DNA from: Betaproteobacteria bacterium
GTDB taxonomy: Bacteria; Pseudomonadota; Gammaproteobacteria; Burkholderiales; Casimicrobiaceae
Length of the DNA: 64,000 bases
Reading direction: 5' to 3'
Assembly: GCA_013298695.1 (NCBI GenBank)
Contig: JAAFIS010000006.1
Coordinates: 62,001 to 126,000 of the forward strand
This document shows, piece after piece, positions 62,375 through 64,000 of this stretch. The notes under the pieces are model-generated. The model saw nothing but the letters and a program-made list of their open reading frames with translations. It was not told where the DNA came from and ran no database searches. The position numbers and the translations under genes are program-made. Numbering within the stretch: position 1 is the first letter of the stretch; each line of letters starts with the position of its first letter.

Positions 62375-62454
62375 TTAGCGCTACGAAGTAAACGCCTATC
62401 AAAGAGGGCGATGACGGCTTTTATTTGTTGTATCAACTCTAGATTAAATTCGAC

Positions 62455-62481
62455 TCTCCGCCCAATTCAATTGGGTGGAGA
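62455..62481. repeat. 13-bp-arm palindrome after YHS gene (CCCAATT family)
   Basis: Arms TCTCCGCCCAATT (62455-62467) and AATTGGGTGGAGA (62469-62481) flank one C, with a single C/T change that keeps a G-U pair in RNA. It lies 18 bases after the YHS gene stop (minus strand). The core CGCCCAATT-n-AATTGGG is the same as at 3298-3322, while the outer arms differ but still pair. Confidence 0.8.
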
Positions 62482-62499
62482 AGCTTGTAACTGAATCGC

Positions 62500-63084
62500 C
62501 TATTTTTGTGCTTTTGCAACTTCCGCAGCGAGCTCAGCGCCGGTTTTGTAATGCGCCACTTTCGCAACCGTGGTGCGCTTCGTGCGATGCAACAGCGCGT
62601 TGCTGCCGCTCACTTCGTCTTTCCAATATTTGTCAGCGAGTGCGACGTTTTTTTGCGGGTCGAGCATGAAAGCATCGCGCGAGCCTTTGCCACCAAAGAT
62701 GTAGACCTTGCCGTTGATCACCTCAAATGAATCAGCATCGCCGCCCCAGGGAATGCTGTACACGATGCCATTGCTGCAATAGCCGCCATATTCCGGCAAA
62801 TATTTAGCGGGTGATTGGTCAAACAAAGCTTTGTTTTGGGCTGACGAGAAATAAAACGTGATGTTTTCATAGGTCGACTTAATCGATGGGTTGCCCTGCG
62901 CGTACGTTTTGTTGGTGAAGTACGACACCACATCGGCGCCCTTCAACATCACGCGGTCGTTGCCGTCGATGGAGTGCACATTAGCCGGAGAAATTTTCCC
63001 GCCCGGATTCTGCGTTACCAGAGGCGCGCAGGCCGCCAGCGAAAGTAATGCGGCGAGCGCAACGGTGATGGACAAACTCTTCAT
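62500..63084 (-). CDS. YHS domain-containing lipoprotein
   Basis: A 194-residue exported protein. The lipobox LAAC gives an acylated cysteine at about residue 19. The YHS-like domain (about 45-140) reads RVMLKGADVVSYFTNK, NITFYFSSAQNKALFDQSPAKYLPEYGGYCSNGIVYS, the pattern of YHS proteins that may bind metal or haem-like ligands. A basic helical tail ends the chain. Similar proteins are widespread in proteobacteria with no proven role. A CCCAATT palindrome follows the stop. Confidence 0.88.
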   Translation of the reverse strand: MKSLSITVALAALLSLAACAPLVTQNPGGKISPANVHSIDGNDRVMLKGADVVSYFTNKTYAQGNPSIKSTYENITFYFSSAQNKALFDQSPAKYLPEYGGYCSNGIVYSIPWGGDADSFEVINGKVYIFGGKGSRDAFMLDPQKNVALADKYWKDEVSGSNALLHRTKRTTVAKVAHYKTGAELAAEVAKAQK

Positions 63085-63434
63085 GATGACTCCGTAAAGT
63101 TGATACTAATAATGTCTACCTTTCAACGCGACTGTGTCGTCAGGCGCTGCAACGTAGCGTGGGTGACAGGTGGAAGGAAATCATGCATTGCCACCAATAA
63201 GCAGGTCGTCGATCGGAGAGTGCATTGCAAACCGAGGATGGACGTGCGCGCAAAATCCAAGTGAATCTGCATGTACGCAGGAAACACCTTAATTGTAGTA
63301 GCCGTGGCGTGGCTAAACCTTACGCATAATCGGCGATAAAAGCGCTGTCGACGTATTCGTTTGGAATTTGCGCTGCAAACGGCAGCACCATCGTCGATAC
63401 TTTGGGCTGAATTTCCAGATACAGCTCAATGCTC
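63085..63434. other. Divergent intergenic region with one doubtful small frame
   Basis: About 350 bases between the YHS gene and the acylase-like gene. A 38-codon frame runs on the minus strand at 63436-63320 (starts MSIELYLEIQPKV, ends AFIADYA). It has plausible amino acid composition but no clear ribosome-binding site, and it abuts the start of the acylase gene on the other strand. No terminator or palindrome of note was found. Confidence 0.35.
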
Positions 63435-64000
63435 ATGCCAAATCCCCAAAAGTCGACGTTCGCTCACCGCCTTCGCGATACAAAACACATCTTTGCGTCC
63501 GCACTAATCGCGATTGCGATGTCGGGATGCGCTGCGCGGAACGTTAATTTGGCGAACGACGCGCGCGTCGCCACCATCGAGCGCACTTCATTTAATGTTC
63601 CCCACATCACGGCGTCAGACGCTGAGACGCTCGCATACGGCATTGCCTATGCCTTCGCCGAAGACAATATTTGTATGGCCGCCAACCACTTGGTCACCGT
63701 GCGCGGTCAGCGCGCTGCAATGTTCGGCGGCAGCGCGCAAGGTCTACTCGGCTTACGCGCGCTCAACAACGAGCAGATTGATCTCTTCGTTACTGCTCAT
63801 ATGAATGATGCAGCGCTGGCCGCACAATGGGGGCGCGCTTCGGCAGAAGCGCGTTCGCTTGCGGCCGGTTACGTGGCGGGCTACAACCGTTTCCTCGCCG
63901 ACAACAAAGAGCACTTGCCAAGCGCGTGTCGTGGCCGCGAGTGGGTGACGCCGATGACGATCGCCGACTACTACCGTGTCAACGAGTTGTCTGCCGTGCA
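63435..64000 (+). CDS. Penicillin acylase-family protein, N-terminal part (cut by window edge)
   Basis: The first 188 codons of a large exported N-terminal-nucleophile hydrolase. A signal sequence ends in a lipobox-like IAMSGC (about Cys27). The alpha-chain start ARVATIERTSFNVPHITASDAETLAYGIAYAFAEDNICM is the signature opening of penicillin/acyl-homoserine-lactone acylases of the PvdQ/QuiP type, followed by LLGLRALNNEQIDLF and ARSLAAGYVAGYNRFL. The autocatalytic serine lies beyond the window, so substrate cannot be predicted. An in-frame ATG two codons upstream (63429) is an alternative start. Confidence 0.85.
   Translation, partial: MPNPQKSTFAHRLRDTKHIFASALIAIAMSGCAARNVNLANDARVATIERTSFNVPHITASDAETLAYGIAYAFAEDNICMAANHLVTVRGQRAAMFGGSAQGLLGLRALNNEQIDLFVTAHMNDAALAAQWGRASAEARSLAAGYVAGYNRFLADNKEHLPSACRGREWVTPMTIADYYRVNELSAV

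Noticed and set aside
1-64000. CRISPR arrays, tRNA or rRNA genes, insertion sequences, integrases, toxin-antitoxin or phage-defence modules
   Set aside because: None seen on reading either strand; no regular spaced repeats, no transposase or integrase motifs, no CCA-ended cloverleaf candidates.

Overview
The window is a chromosomal segment of a Gram-negative betaproteobacterium. By eye its G+C is moderate, in the mid-50s percent. The gene order mrcA | pilMNOPQ ... gltB, gltD, hemE, priA is the conserved origin-side neighbourhood of Burkholderiales-like genomes, and the twitching-motility, cbb3-oxidase and PhoBR sets fit that group. I cannot name the species. The abundance of DUF5648-type protein hints at a less-studied lineage. 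There are no rRNA or tRNA genes, no CRISPR array, no insertion sequence and no prophage. Gene density is high and nearly all large open frames belong to recognisable families.

Layout. 1-1135: end of a dTDP-rhamnose operon (rmlC fragment, rmlD). 1215-3242: secreted lysyl-endopeptidase-like protease with a DUF5648 tail. 3345-4897 (minus): cytochrome c4 and a MOSC protein. 5223-5912: the GTPase EngB. 5913-6353: a gap that carries a well-formed small-RNA unit on the minus strand (promoter, stem-loops, terminator). 6354-7850 (minus): comM behind a consensus LexA box. 8021-10159: FecR-like/DUF6600 envelope protein. 10247-13180 (minus): mrcA (PBP1A) and a small conserved gene. 13397-18505: pilMNOPQ, the type IV pilus alignment complex and secretin. 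18506-20952: a gene-poor gap and an Ig-like lipoprotein where related genomes carry aroKB. 20953-27413: glutamate synthase gltB, a DUF1272 zinc protein and gltD. 27700-31989: a retropepsin-like protein with a damaged active site, hemE and priA, with two DnaA boxes before priA.

32387-46687 is a microaerobic respiration island. It holds an FNR-family regulator without the iron-sulfur cysteines, a PAS/GAF hybrid kinase with an OmpR-type regulator and a DksA/TraR protein, ccoI, ccoS, ccoNOQP, ccoG, ccoH, a small membrane protein, hemN and a TauE/SafE-type membrane protein. FNR-type sites sit before the traR/ccoI divergence, ccoN and (weaker) hemN, so the island looks like one regulon covering oxidase structure, copper delivery, assembly and anaerobic haem synthesis.

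46875-51270: hppD divergent from an Lrp/AsnC regulator, a proline-rich lipoprotein, then phoBR behind a Pho box. 51514-60312 (minus): a Pil-Chp chemosensory operon (pilG, pilH, pilI, pilJ, chpA) ending in a small unknown gene and a HAMP-only membrane protein. Together with pilMNOPQ it supports type IV pilus motility, but its transducer has a Cache-like sensor region instead of the usual PilJ one. 60641-63084 (minus): an unusual EamA-transporter/acyltransferase fusion and a YHS lipoprotein. The window ends inside a penicillin-acylase-family gene (63435 onward).

Most interesting points: the CUCCUCCC-loop small RNA candidate (5991-6105), LexA control of comM, the transporter-acyltransferase fusion lacking the catalytic acid, the cysteine-free FNR with its own set of FNR boxes, and a family of CCCAATT/AATTGGG palindromes at gene ends.
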